DNA of 64,000 nucleotides from Massilia sp. PAMC28688 (GTDB lineage: Bacteria; Pseudomonadota; Gammaproteobacteria; Burkholderiales; Burkholderiaceae_D). Position 1 is the first letter of the stretch. The number at the start of each line of letters is the position of its first letter. The DNA is taken from contig NZ_CP080378.1 in the NCBI RefSeq assembly GCF_019443445.1, positions 434,001 through 498,000 of the forward strand, read 5' to 3'. Under the pieces are notes generated by a model. It ran no database searches, was not told where the DNA came from, and was given only the letters and a program-made list of their open reading frames with translations. Both the position numbers and the translations under genes were made by a program. This document shows, piece by piece, positions 37,883 to 46,235 of the stretch.

Positions 37883-38243
37883 GGTCGGGCCCGGGTTCGG
37901 AAAGCTGTATTTTACCTTGCCGAACGTCATCCTAATTTTCGCTTACTGATTGTTACTTGACTAATGCGCAACAGGCTGCATGATCAGCGGCGTGGTATGC
38001 GGTGGCGGGCCGGACCTCGCCCAGGCCGATGCCGGCCCGGGCTGCCATCCCCTCAGGCAATGGCGGTACTGCGAATAAAAAAAGCCCACGATACTTGCGC
38101 ATCCGTGGGCAAACGGAAATCGATGTGTTCATCTTACGGACAGGACCGTAATGATTCCACCTCGCAATGTCGGGTATTTGTCGCATATTTGTAATTACCC
38201 ATTCTGCGTACGCCTCGCATACAATGCGACGAGGAGGAACCAG
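37883..38243. other. Intergenic region between mipA and the rstB-like operon
   Basis: 361 bp without a protein gene. It holds a minus-strand Rho-independent terminator (38077-38110) with no gene in front of it, the hairpin TCGCAT-aca-ATGCGA (38215-38229) next to the leader ORF's ribosome-binding site, and a CATACAAT that resembles the -10 region of the rstA-like gene. The rest must contain the mipA promoter. Confidence 0.6.
38077..38110 (-). terminator. Rho-independent terminator without an upstream gene (attenuator or small-RNA end)
   Basis: On the minus strand, GCCCACG/CGTGGGC with a 13-nt loop is followed by seven T. The mipA start is about 200 bp downstream on the same strand, so this ends either a short RNA or the mipA leader. 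Confidence 0.75.
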
Positions 38244-38291
38244 ATGTTTTTGACAACTATGATGGGCGCGGCAACGGGAATGGGTGCATGA
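38244..38291 (+). CDS. 15-codon leader ORF coupled to the histidine kinase
   Basis: Encodes MFLTTMMGAATGMGA. It has a near-perfect ribosome-binding site (GAGGAGG, 6 nt before the ATG), and its stop overlaps the kinase start as ATGA (38288-38291). The kinase has only a weak site of its own, so its translation probably depends on this ORF. A 6-bp hairpin stops 1 nt before the Shine-Dalgarno. Whether the peptide has a function is unknown. Confidence 0.6.
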   Translation: MFLTTMMGAATGMGA

Positions 38292-39607
38292 ACCGTATTT
38301 TCTTCCGGTTTTTCGTGCTGGTCATGCTGTCAATCACGGTTGCCACCTTCGTCATCTATTTCGCCATGAGCCGCCTGTTTGGCGACCCGCTCGACGATAT
38401 CGCCCGGCGCCAGGCCGCGGCCCAGATCTTCCTGATCGAACAGTATGTGGACCGCGCGCCCACCGACGAATGGCTGGTGCGCCTGAACAAGGTGCGCGAA
38501 GTATCCGACATCAATATCGATCTCATCCCCCTGGCCCAGGCACGCAAGGCCCTGCACCCGCAGTTGCACGAAGCCCTGGAGCGGGGCGACGTGGTGCTGG
38601 ACGTGGCGCGCAAGGCCTTCTACCGGCGCGTGGACCTGTATGGCAATCACTATGTGGGCAGTGCCGACGACGTCATCTGGGCGCAGGACCTGCCCATCGA
38701 TATCGGTCTGGCCCTGAAAATGGAAGCAGTACGCTATGTGATCGTGGCGCTGGCGCTGCTCATTCCCATCGCGCTGTGGTCGCGCACGCACTGGACCGGG
38801 CTGCAGCAGCTCTCGCGCGTGGCCGACGAAGTGGGCGCGGGACAGCTGTCGGCGCGCGCCCACATGCCGCCCAGCGCCAGCATTTATCCGCTGGCCGAAC
38901 GCATCAATCACATGGCCGGGCGCATCGAAAGCCTGCTGGGCGCACAGCGCAACCTGATCCATTCGGTGTCGCACGAACTGCGCACCCCGATCGCACGCCT
39001 CGAATTCGCGCTTGAACTGCTGCGCTCGGCATCGGACGATCCCGCCCTCGAGCAGCGCATCGCGGCCATGGAAGGCGATGTGGCCGAGTTGAATGGCCTG
39101 GTCAACGAGCTGCTCAATATGATCAAGCTCGACAGCGGCACGGCACTGCAGCTGAGCACCGTGCCGCTGCGCGCGCTGCTGCAAGGCTGCGTGGACGCGC
39201 TGCCGCCTTCAGCGTGCGCCTTGCAGGTGGACCTGCAGGCGGCCGACGCCACGGTGCAGGCCGACCCGCGCCTGCTGGCGCGCGCGATCGGCAACCTGCT
39301 GCGCAATGCGCAAAAGTATTGCGAGGGGCAAATTGGCCTGTCGGCCCGCGCGGGCAGCACGGTGCAGATCATGGTGGACGACAATGGCCCCGGCATTCCG
39401 GCCGATCAGCACGCGCGCGTGTTCGAACCGTTTTACAGGCTCGACCGCAGCCGGGACCGCGCCACGGGCGGCTTCGGGCTGGGCTTGTCGATTGCGCACA
39501 AGGCAGTGGCCTTGCATGGGGGAACGATACGGATTGAAGCGTCCCCGCTGGGAGGCGCCCGTTTTGTGATCAGCCTGCCCGCGCGTGCGGACAGGCCGGC
39601 AAGCTGA
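38288..39607 (+). CDS. rstB: Sensor histidine kinase (RstB-like)
   Basis: A 439-aa inner-membrane kinase: first helix FFVLVMLSITVATFVIYFAM (about 8-27), a periplasmic domain of about 110 residues, second helix YVIVALALLIPIALW (about 147), HAMP, HisKA with SVSHELRTPIARLEFA (His about 230) and HATPase with NLLRNAQKY, DNGPGIP and GGFGLGLSI. The RstB family has this size and layout. It is the expected partner of the response regulator at 35595-36281. The start overlaps the 15-codon leader ORF by ATGA. Confidence 0.9.
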   Translation: MNRIFFRFFVLVMLSITVATFVIYFAMSRLFGDPLDDIARRQAAAQIFLIEQYVDRAPTDEWLVRLNKVREVSDINIDLIPLAQARKALHPQLHEALERGDVVLDVARKAFYRRVDLYGNHYVGSADDVIWAQDLPIDIGLALKMEAVRYVIVALALLIPIALWSRTHWTGLQQLSRVADEVGAGQLSARAHMPPSASIYPLAERINHMAGRIESLLGAQRNLIHSVSHELRTPIARLEFALELLRSASDDPALEQRIAAMEGDVAELNGLVNELLNMIKLDSGTALQLSTVPLRALLQGCVDALPPSACALQVDLQAADATVQADPRLLARAIGNLLRNAQKYCEGQIGLSARAGSTVQIMVDDNGPGIPADQHARVFEPFYRLDRSRDRATGGFGLGLSIAHKAVALHGGTIRIEASPLGGARFVISLPARADRPAS

Positions 39608-39640
39608 CCCGCTACAGCCCCGCTGGCGGCCGGCCTGAAC

Positions 39641-39955
39641 TCAGCTGGCGCCACGCTTGAGGTGGGTCATGGCAAACCACAGGTGCTCCCACCAGTTCTC
39701 GCGCGAATTGACAGTCTGCATGCAGACCATGTCGATTTCGCCCTTGAACACGGGGTCGGCGCACTGCTTTTGCATCAGCGCATGGCGCTGGTTTTCAGCG
39801 TTGACAAGCGCGATGGCCAGCCACAGCACCAGACCGAACATGAGCACGGCAATGGTCCATGCCACATGGTTGACGTAGCTGGTTTCAAACAGATCTTCTT
39901 CGACGGGCATGGACCCGTCGTAGATTTTCAGTATCTCTTTCTCGGTATCGCTCAT
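39641..39955 (-). CDS. Small single-pass membrane protein coupled to dsbA
   Basis: A 104-aa hypothetical protein with one strong membrane helix (HVAWTIAVLMFGLVLWLAIALV, about 30-51) between an acidic N-terminus and a basic C-terminus with two cysteines. No family is recognised. Its ATG overlaps the DsbA stop (ATGA), so it is translated with it and may serve the same periplasmic pathway (inference). Confidence 0.7.
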   Translation of the reverse strand: MSDTEKEILKIYDGSMPVEEDLFETSYVNHVAWTIAVLMFGLVLWLAIALVNAENQRHALMQKQCADPVFKGEIDMVCMQTVNSRENWWEHLWFAMTHLKRGAS

Positions 39956-40674
39956 TTCGCTTTTGCATCAACTTTGGCGCCGGCCTTGGCTGGCGCTGCT
40001 GCATTGTTCAGATAACCTTTTTCCTTGGCCACGCGCATGGCCAGCGATTCGATGGTGGTCATCATGGCAGCCGCGATCTGGTTGTTGGGAATCTGCGGAT
40101 TGGACTTTTGCACGGTATCGGCAGAGACCACGTAGCGGCCATCGACCACAAACATGGGCGTGCTGTTGATGTTGTAGCTGGCAGCGATCTGCGGCAGGCG
40201 GCGCAGCTTGGTGATCACGCCGAACGAATTCCACGCTTCCGTGAACTTGGCCTTGTCCAGACCGCTCTTGACTGCCCATTCCATGATGGCATCTTCCTTC
40301 ATGAGGCGCTGACGCTCGATGTGGAAGGCGCGAAAGACACGGGGACCGTATTCTTCTGCCTTGCCCATCGCTTCGAGCGTGAGGTGCAGGCGCGCTTCAG
40401 GGTCCGTCGGGCCCTGGAACGGGAAAGGAATGCGCTTGAACGTCACGTTGTCGGCTGTCTTTTTGACCAGGGCGTGCACATAAGGTTCCATCATGTTGCA
40501 GCCCGGGCAGTGATAAGCAAAGAACTCGATGACTTCCACTTTCTTGCCCACCGGTACGGCCTGTGGCGTTGGCAGGGTCGTGTATTCCGCACCGTTCCTG
40601 GGATCGGTAGGGGAAGCCATGGCCGAGGTGGCGATGAGGGCGGCGGCAGCAATTGCGAAACGAATGGAGCGCAT
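39952..40674 (-). CDS. dsbA: Thiol:disulfide interchange protein DsbA
   Basis: Periplasmic oxidase that inserts disulfides. A signal peptide (MRSIRFAIAAAALIATSAMA) precedes a thioredoxin fold with the active site FFAYHCPGCNMMEP (Cys-Pro-Gly-Cys; E. coli has CPHC), a helical insertion, and the cis-Pro loop NSTPMFVVDGRY. At 240 aa it is slightly long because of an Ala/Lys tail. Start 40674 was chosen for the signal peptide. The CPGC site may make it somewhat less oxidising than CPHC (inference). Confidence 0.92.
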   Translation of the reverse strand: MRSIRFAIAAAALIATSAMASPTDPRNGAEYTTLPTPQAVPVGKKVEVIEFFAYHCPGCNMMEPYVHALVKKTADNVTFKRIPFPFQGPTDPEARLHLTLEAMGKAEEYGPRVFRAFHIERQRLMKEDAIMEWAVKSGLDKAKFTEAWNSFGVITKLRRLPQIAASYNINSTPMFVVDGRYVVSADTVQKSNPQIPNNQIAAAMMTTIESLAMRVAKEKGYLNNAAAPAKAGAKVDAKAK

Positions 40675-40828
40675 AAGTATCCTTCTTGGTAAATGAGGCG
40701 AACGACGCGAGATTAACACTTTTTCCGGTCAGCTCTTGGCTGGCGGACACAATTTTGCACTTAGTTACGATAGTTACGTGATTCCCAGTGCCGCTGCATT
40801 CGAGCGGCCTTGACTGTTTAACGCAGGG

Positions 40829-41713
40829 CTAGGGTCTTCGTTGACGCGCCAGTTCCAGTTTCTCGCACAGGGCGGCTACCCCCTGCACCATCCGCGGACC
40901 GGCGCGCGCCAGCAGTCCGCCTTTCAAGGTGAACAAGTTCTGGCGCTTGACCGCCAGCATGCCCTGGTAAGGACGCCAGATGTTCAGGCCGGCGTCCGAT
41001 TCCTCGCCCCGGTCGCCGGCAAAGATGACTTCCGGGTCTTGCTCGATGACCGCTTCAATGCTGACCGCCGGCGCCGTCACCTGCAGGTGGCCGAACACAT
41101 TGACGCCGCCGCACAGGCGCATGGCGTCGCTCACGATCTGGGTGCCATTGAGGGTGTAGAGAGGCTTGTCCCAGATCTGGTAGAACATGCGCACCGGCGG
41201 GCGCTTGGCGTAGCGCGCACTGAGCGCGGCCAGCTCGGCGCGAAATGCCGCGCTGGCTGCCTGCGCCTGCCGTTCGGTCCCCATCAGCTGTCCCAGCCGC
41301 GCCACCGTCTCGCCTATCTGCGCCATCTTGCGCGGGTCACTGAAAAACATGGGAATGCCAAGTGACTTGAGCTGTGCCAGCTGGCGCTCGGTGTTGCCGC
41401 CCTGCCAGACCACCAGCAGATCCGGCTTGAGGGCCAGCACCCGCTCCATATCGAGCTGGCTGCTGCTGCCCACCAGCGGAAGCGACCTGGCCTGCTCGGG
41501 ATAATCGCTGTAGTTCATGACCCCGACCACGCGCGCGCCGCCGCCGGCGGCAAACAGCATTTCCGTCACATGCGGCGCCATGGAGATGACGCGCTGGGCC
41601 GGCCGCGCCAGCGTCACCCGCTTGCCGGTGTCGTCCACCACCGTCACGGCAGCATGGGCCGGCACCGGCGCCAGTACGGCGGCCACCAGCAGTGGCCAGA
41701 GATGCCGGCTCAT
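40829..41713 (-). CDS. btuF: Cobalamin-binding periplasmic protein (BtuF-like)
   Basis: Periplasmic helical-backbone binding protein of 294 aa with a signal peptide (to about residue 22, AHA). Family segments are VISMAPHVTEMLFAAGGGARVVGVMNYSDYP, ALKPDLLVVWQGGN and NVFGHLQVTAPAVSIEAVIEQDPEVI. The gene overlaps btuB by ATGA and shares its riboswitch, so the ligand should be a cobalamin. No btuC or btuD is in the window. Confidence 0.9.
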   Translation of the reverse strand: MSRHLWPLLVAAVLAPVPAHAAVTVVDDTGKRVTLARPAQRVISMAPHVTEMLFAAGGGARVVGVMNYSDYPEQARSLPLVGSSSQLDMERVLALKPDLLVVWQGGNTERQLAQLKSLGIPMFFSDPRKMAQIGETVARLGQLMGTERQAQAASAAFRAELAALSARYAKRPPVRMFYQIWDKPLYTLNGTQIVSDAMRLCGGVNVFGHLQVTAPAVSIEAVIEQDPEVIFAGDRGEESDAGLNIWRPYQGMLAVKRQNLFTLKGGLLARAGPRMVQGVAALCEKLELARQRRP

Positions 41714-43644
41714 TTGAAGTCGTACCGCGCCGACAGCCTGACCTGGCGCCCGTCGCCCGGATAGATGGCGCCGCGGCACAGGAAGGCCTGGCTGAAGTGC
41801 TGCCTGTCGGCCAGGTTGGTACCGGCCAGCGCGAACTCCCACTGCCCCACCGTCCTGGCGTAGCGCGCGTCAAGCGTCACGTAGGACGGGATGCGCGCGC
41901 CGCAGCTGTTGGTGAAGTCGCCGCCATAGCGCTGGCTGTCCACCCACTGCGCGCCGGCGTCGGCACTGTGGCCGTTACCAGGCGCCCACGACAGGCGCGC
42001 CGTGACGACGTTTTTCGGTACCAGCACCATCTCACGCCCGGCGTTGGCGCCCTCGATGAAGCGCGCCCGCACATGCTGCAGCTGCGTGGTCAGTGCCAGC
42101 GCCGGCGTGAGCAGCTTGCGCGCCTCCAGCTCCACCCCGCGCCGCTCGGTGGGTGCCAGGTTGGTATTGGCGCCAAAGTCGCCCAGGGTCGGATCGTAGA
42201 AGATTTCGTCAGTGAGGCGATGGCGGAAGAACCGCAGCGTGGCGCCAAGGGCGGGCGCGCCGAGCCGCGCTCCGGCTTCGAGGTCGCGCGACGTCTGGAT
42301 GCGCAGCGCACCGGCCTGGCGAAAGCCGTTTTCGTCGGCCGTGGGCAGGCGGAAGCTGCGGCCCGTCTTGAGGTACAGGTTCACGCCTTGGACGGCATCG
42401 GCACTGCCCTGCACTTCCCACGCGTTCTGGTCCTGCCTGCCGTTGTCATCAAAGGGGGCGCTGCGCTCGACCAGCTCGCGCCGGGCGCCGATCGCCAGGC
42501 GCGCATTGCGTGGGCCGTCAAGGCGCGCTTCGTTGCGCAGGTACACGGCGCGCGACTTTTGCGCGTCGCGGGCGGAGTAGCCTGCAGCTGCGGCCAGGCG
42601 CGTCCAGCGCACCAGGTCAATGCCGGCCACCAGCTCATTGAGCACGCTGCCCGTTTGCGCCAGATGGCGCAGGCGCGGCGAAAACTGGGTCTGGCGCGTG
42701 TCGTAGGTGAGCCGGGAGGCGGAATCGCCAAAATAATAGGTGGAGCTGGTGGTCTTGTCGCGGCGCGACAGTTCAGCGGCCAGGTCGAGGGTGCCGAAGC
42801 GATGCTCCACAAAAGCGCTGATCCGGTCCGCGTCGAGCGAACCGGTATCACGCGGGGTGCTGTCATCACGCGGATTGGTCTCGAACTGGGCCAGCGACAG
42901 CGATCCTGCAAACTGCGCATCCTGGCGCGCGGAATCGACGCGCAGGCCGGTGCGGCCGGCCTTGTACTGCCACTGCGCGCCGCCGCTGAAAGTGCTCTGG
43001 TCAAATTCGTTGTGATCGCGGTAGTTGTCGGTCCTCTGGGCGCCCACGGCGGCGTCAAGCGCAAAGCTGTTCCACGCAGTTGACAGCGTGGCACGCGCAT
43101 CGGCCAGGCCAAACTGGCCCGCCTCGGCGCGCAGGCTGGCGCGCGTGGTGTTTGCCGCCGGACGCCTGGTGACGATCTGGATCACGCCGCCGGTGGCACC
43201 GCCGCCAAAGAGCACGCTGGAGCCGCCGCGCACGATCTCGATGCGCTCCACCGTTTCGATCGGAATGGTCGACAGCACGGCGCCGCCCAGATCATTTTCC
43301 GACAGGCGCACGCCGTCAAGCATCACCACCAGGTTCTGGCTGCTGTTTTCGCCAAAGCCGCGCAGGTCGAGCGTGAAGTCGGATGAGCCGTCCAGGCTCT
43401 GGCGCCCGTACACGCCGCCGATCTTGCGGATCGCCTGGTTGACATCGGAGGCGCCGGCACGGCGGATGTCGTCCGCGGTGATCACGCTGGCGCTGATCGG
43501 CAGCAGCGAGGGATCGCTGGCAAAGCGCGCACCCAGCACGTCGATGCGCGGCAGGGTTTGCAGGGAAGGCTGGGCCAGGGCGAAGGCAGGGGAGAAGGCA
43601 AACGCACACGCGATGGCGCGGCGCAGAACGACGGAAGAATGCAT
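41710..43644 (-). CDS. btuB: TonB-dependent vitamin B12 receptor
   Basis: A 644-aa outer-membrane receptor: signal peptide, plug domain (about 25-160: LLPISASVITADDIRRAGASDVNQAIRKIGGV is cut here; RGFGENSSQNLVVMLDGVRL; ERIEIVRGGSSVLFGGGA) and a 22-strand barrel ending RLSARYDFK with a C-terminal aromatic/basic pair. The TonB box is not distinct. A cobalamin riboswitch precedes it, which fixes the substrate class. First gene of the btuB-btuF operon. Confidence 0.93.
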   Translation of the reverse strand: MHSSVVLRRAIACAFAFSPAFALAQPSLQTLPRIDVLGARFASDPSLLPISASVITADDIRRAGASDVNQAIRKIGGVYGRQSLDGSSDFTLDLRGFGENSSQNLVVMLDGVRLSENDLGGAVLSTIPIETVERIEIVRGGSSVLFGGGATGGVIQIVTRRPAANTTRASLRAEAGQFGLADARATLSTAWNSFALDAAVGAQRTDNYRDHNEFDQSTFSGGAQWQYKAGRTGLRVDSARQDAQFAGSLSLAQFETNPRDDSTPRDTGSLDADRISAFVEHRFGTLDLAAELSRRDKTTSSTYYFGDSASRLTYDTRQTQFSPRLRHLAQTGSVLNELVAGIDLVRWTRLAAAAGYSARDAQKSRAVYLRNEARLDGPRNARLAIGARRELVERSAPFDDNGRQDQNAWEVQGSADAVQGVNLYLKTGRSFRLPTADENGFRQAGALRIQTSRDLEAGARLGAPALGATLRFFRHRLTDEIFYDPTLGDFGANTNLAPTERRGVELEARKLLTPALALTTQLQHVRARFIEGANAGREMVLVPKNVVTARLSWAPGNGHSADAGAQWVDSQRYGGDFTNSCGARIPSYVTLDARYARTVGQWEFALAGTNLADRQHFSQAFLCRGAIYPGDGRQVRLSARYDFK

Positions 43645-43689
43645 GCTGTCTTTTCGAGTGTAAGTACCGGGCCGGCGTCCCCGCAAGCC

Positions 43690-43885
43690 CGGTGCAACGG
43701 AAGGCGGCGTTCGTGCGAACGGCCGCTTCCACCTGTCTGGCCGGTATCCGGGCTGGCAAGCAAGGCGGCATGGCCGCTGCCTGTTGACCGTTGCGGGGGC
43801 AGCACACCTATGTGTTTCCCGGCTCGTCTTTCAACGGCGCCTGGGCGTAAACAACCCGCCGGCCGGCGCCAGAACGCGGACATTA
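43690..43885 (-). promoter_or_regulatory. Cobalamin riboswitch in the btuB leader
   Basis: The minus strand shows the class core in order: GGGAAACACATAGGTG, GCTGCCCCCGCAACGG (43780-43800 region), and the B12-box AGCCCGGATACCGGCCAGACA (43733-43754 region). A GC-rich hairpin at 43699-43730 lies between the aptamer and btuB and lacks a T run, so control is more likely by hiding translation signals than by termination (inference). It should switch btuB off when cobalamin is plentiful. Confidence 0.93.
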
Positions 43886-44015
43886 TAAACGGACCGGTAC
43901 CGCCTTCCTGCCCCTCTGGCGCCCGGAATATGCATTCCGTCGCATTTATTAGCTATTTGAAACCCTTGTGGATATAGTACGCATCACAAAAACAGCGATA
44001 TCGAGGGAGTCCCGT

Positions 44016-46235
44016 ATGGCAGCAAACAGATTGAGGTCCGCGCTCAGCATTTTCGCGCTCACCGCCCTGGTGGCGGCGAGCGCCTACCACGAACAGATCA
44101 TGGCGCAGGTCAGCGCCGTCACCATCAACAAGATCGAGCAGCCGTTCACCGAAGGCGATATCGCCCTGGCCGATCCGCACGCCGGCGCCGTGACCGTGCC
44201 GAGTGCACCCGACGCCTGGGGCGGTCCGCGCACTGGCAACGAGGCAACGCTCTCGGACCGCGTGGTCAACTACGAAATCGACGCCACGCTCGATCCGGTC
44301 AGGCACACGGTGGAAGGCAAGCAGAAGCTCACCTGGCGTAACCGCAGCAACGTCGAGGTGCGCAGCGTCTACCTGCACCTGTACATGAACGCATTCGAGA
44401 GCAGCAACAGCACCTTCTTTACCGAGGCACGCCACAACCAGATGGGCTTTCGCAGCGATGTCGGCACCAAGGAAGGCGAATGGGGCCACATCGAACTGCG
44501 CAAGGTGTCGCAGGGCGGCGCCAAAGTGAGCTGGTCGTTCGTCCATCCCGACAATGGTCCGGAAACCGACCACACCGTGGTGCGCTTCGACCTGCCCGTG
44601 CCGGTGGCCGCGGGCGCCTCGACCGTCCTCGATATCGACTTCCTGACGCAGCTGCCGCGCGTGGTCGCCCGTACCGGCTACTTCGGCAGCTTCCACCTGG
44701 TGGCGCAGTGGTTCCCCAAGATCGGCGTGCTGGAACTGCCTGGCGAACGCGGTGCCACGGCGCCGCGCTGGAACGTGCATGAACACCACCAGCAGTCCGA
44801 GTTCTACGCCGACTTCGGCAACTACGACATCAGGATCACCGCGCCCAAAGACTATACCGTGGGCGCCACCGGCGAACTGCAGGGCGCACCGGTGGAAAAG
44901 GATGGCAAGCTGACCCACCACTACGTGCAGGGCGACGTTCACGACTTCGCCTGGACTGCGGACAATCGCACGGCCAAGCCGATCAAGGACACCTGGAGCG
45001 GCCCTGGCAGCGCGCAGGTCGCCATCACGGTGCTGTACCCGCCCGAGATGAAGGCCAGCGCCGACACCGCGCTGGTGGCGGCCAAGGATTCGCTGGCCTA
45101 CTTTTCCCGCACCCTCGGCCCTTATCCGTACAAGACGCTGACCATCGTGGTCCCGCCGCACAATGCGGCCGAAGCGGGCGGCATGGAATACCCGACCTTT
45201 TTCACGGTGGAGGGCAATACCCATACCGACGAAGGCACGCTGGATAAATACATGACCGAATTTGTGACCATCCACGAATTTGGCCACGGCTACTTCTACG
45301 GCATCCTGGCCTCGAACGAGCAGGAAGAGCCGATGCTCGACGAAGGCTTGAACGAATACTGGAACCACCGCATGCTGCGCGAGCGCAAGCAGGACATCCA
45401 CGTGAGCACGCGCTTCATGAAGGCGATCGGCATCACGCCGACCGTCAAGGGGTTCGACCTGGAGCGCACCGCCTCGCCGCGCGAGGAGCCGGCCGATCCG
45501 CTGGGACAAAATGCCTATGACCGGCTGCAGGGCGTCGGTCCCGTGTACGTGCGCACCGCCACCATGATGCGCGACCTGGAAGAGCGCGTGGGCAAGGAGA
45601 ACATGGAACGCGCCTTCAAGGAATACTACAGGCGCTGGAAGTTCCGCCACCCCAGCACCGCCGATCTGCGCGAAACGCTGGCCGAGGTGACCGGACAGCG
45701 CGAAGCCGTCGAGCAGGTCTTCGCCCAGCAGGTGTACGCGACCGGCAAGGTCGATGACCGCGTCGACAGATTTTCCAGCGAAGAAGTGCTGCCCCAGGTG
45801 GGCACGGAACAGGTGCAGGGCAAGTGGGTGGAATTGAACAAGGAGGCCGTCGAGAAGCGCATTGACGCTGAGCGCAAGGCATGGGAAAAGGCCAATCCAA
45901 AGGCGAAGGAAGGCACGGGCCCCTTCCCGTTTCGCACCAGTGTCACGCTGCGCCGGCGCGGCGTGCCGGTGCCGCAGACGATCCTGGTCAAGTTCGCCGA
46001 CGGCACCAGCGAGACCGTCAAATGGGACAACCAGGAGCGGTGGGCGCGCTTTAGCTGGGTGCGTCCGGCCAAGGCGGTGTCAGTGGAACTGGACCCGCAG
46101 CGCATGCACTACCTCGATGTCAGCAAGCTCGATGACAGCCGCACACTCAAGGCAAACAGCGATGCGTCGCGCCGCTGGACGGGCGACCTGTCCGCCTTTG
46201 TCAGCATTCTTCTCTCCCTGATTGCGAACGTATGA
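44016..46235 (+). CDS. M1 family zinc metallopeptidase (aminopeptidase N-like), exported
   Basis: A 739-aa protein with an N-terminal signal/anchor segment. A beta-sandwich M1 N-domain is followed by the catalytic domain with GGMEYPTFF (GxMEN-like), IHEFGHGYF (HExxH, about residue 425) and the third zinc ligand Glu in DEGLNEYWNHR. The C-terminal 250 residues are less typical, ending in a hydrophobic stretch (FVSILLSLIANV) that overlaps the next gene. GGGAG lies 6 nt before the ATG at 44016. Its overlap with the membrane-protein gene indicates joint function. Confidence 0.88.
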   Translation: MAANRLRSALSIFALTALVAASAYHEQIMAQVSAVTINKIEQPFTEGDIALADPHAGAVTVPSAPDAWGGPRTGNEATLSDRVVNYEIDATLDPVRHTVEGKQKLTWRNRSNVEVRSVYLHLYMNAFESSNSTFFTEARHNQMGFRSDVGTKEGEWGHIELRKVSQGGAKVSWSFVHPDNGPETDHTVVRFDLPVPVAAGASTVLDIDFLTQLPRVVARTGYFGSFHLVAQWFPKIGVLELPGERGATAPRWNVHEHHQQSEFYADFGNYDIRITAPKDYTVGATGELQGAPVEKDGKLTHHYVQGDVHDFAWTADNRTAKPIKDTWSGPGSAQVAITVLYPPEMKASADTALVAAKDSLAYFSRTLGPYPYKTLTIVVPPHNAAEAGGMEYPTFFTVEGNTHTDEGTLDKYMTEFVTIHEFGHGYFYGILASNEQEEPMLDEGLNEYWNHRMLRERKQDIHVSTRFMKAIGITPTVKGFDLERTASPREEPADPLGQNAYDRLQGVGPVYVRTATMMRDLEERVGKENMERAFKEYYRRWKFRHPSTADLRETLAEVTGQREAVEQVFAQQVYATGKVDDRVDRFSSEEVLPQVGTEQVQGKWVELNKEAVEKRIDAERKAWEKANPKAKEGTGPFPFRTSVTLRRRGVPVPQTILVKFADGTSETVKWDNQERWARFSWVRPAKAVSVELDPQRMHYLDVSKLDDSRTLKANSDASRRWTGDLSAFVSILLSLIANV

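Noticed and set aside
37953..38186. 77-codon minus-strand ORF upstream of mipA
   Set aside because: It runs straight through the orphan terminator hairpin and has no similarity; a leader or small RNA is more likely.
38284..39015. Alternative plus-strand frame over the kinase gene
   Set aside because: Off-frame shadow; the kinase frame carries the HisKA and HATPase motifs.
43690..43885. Second terminator-type expression platform in the B12 riboswitch
   Set aside because: The hairpin after the aptamer lacks a T run, so I did not call a terminator.
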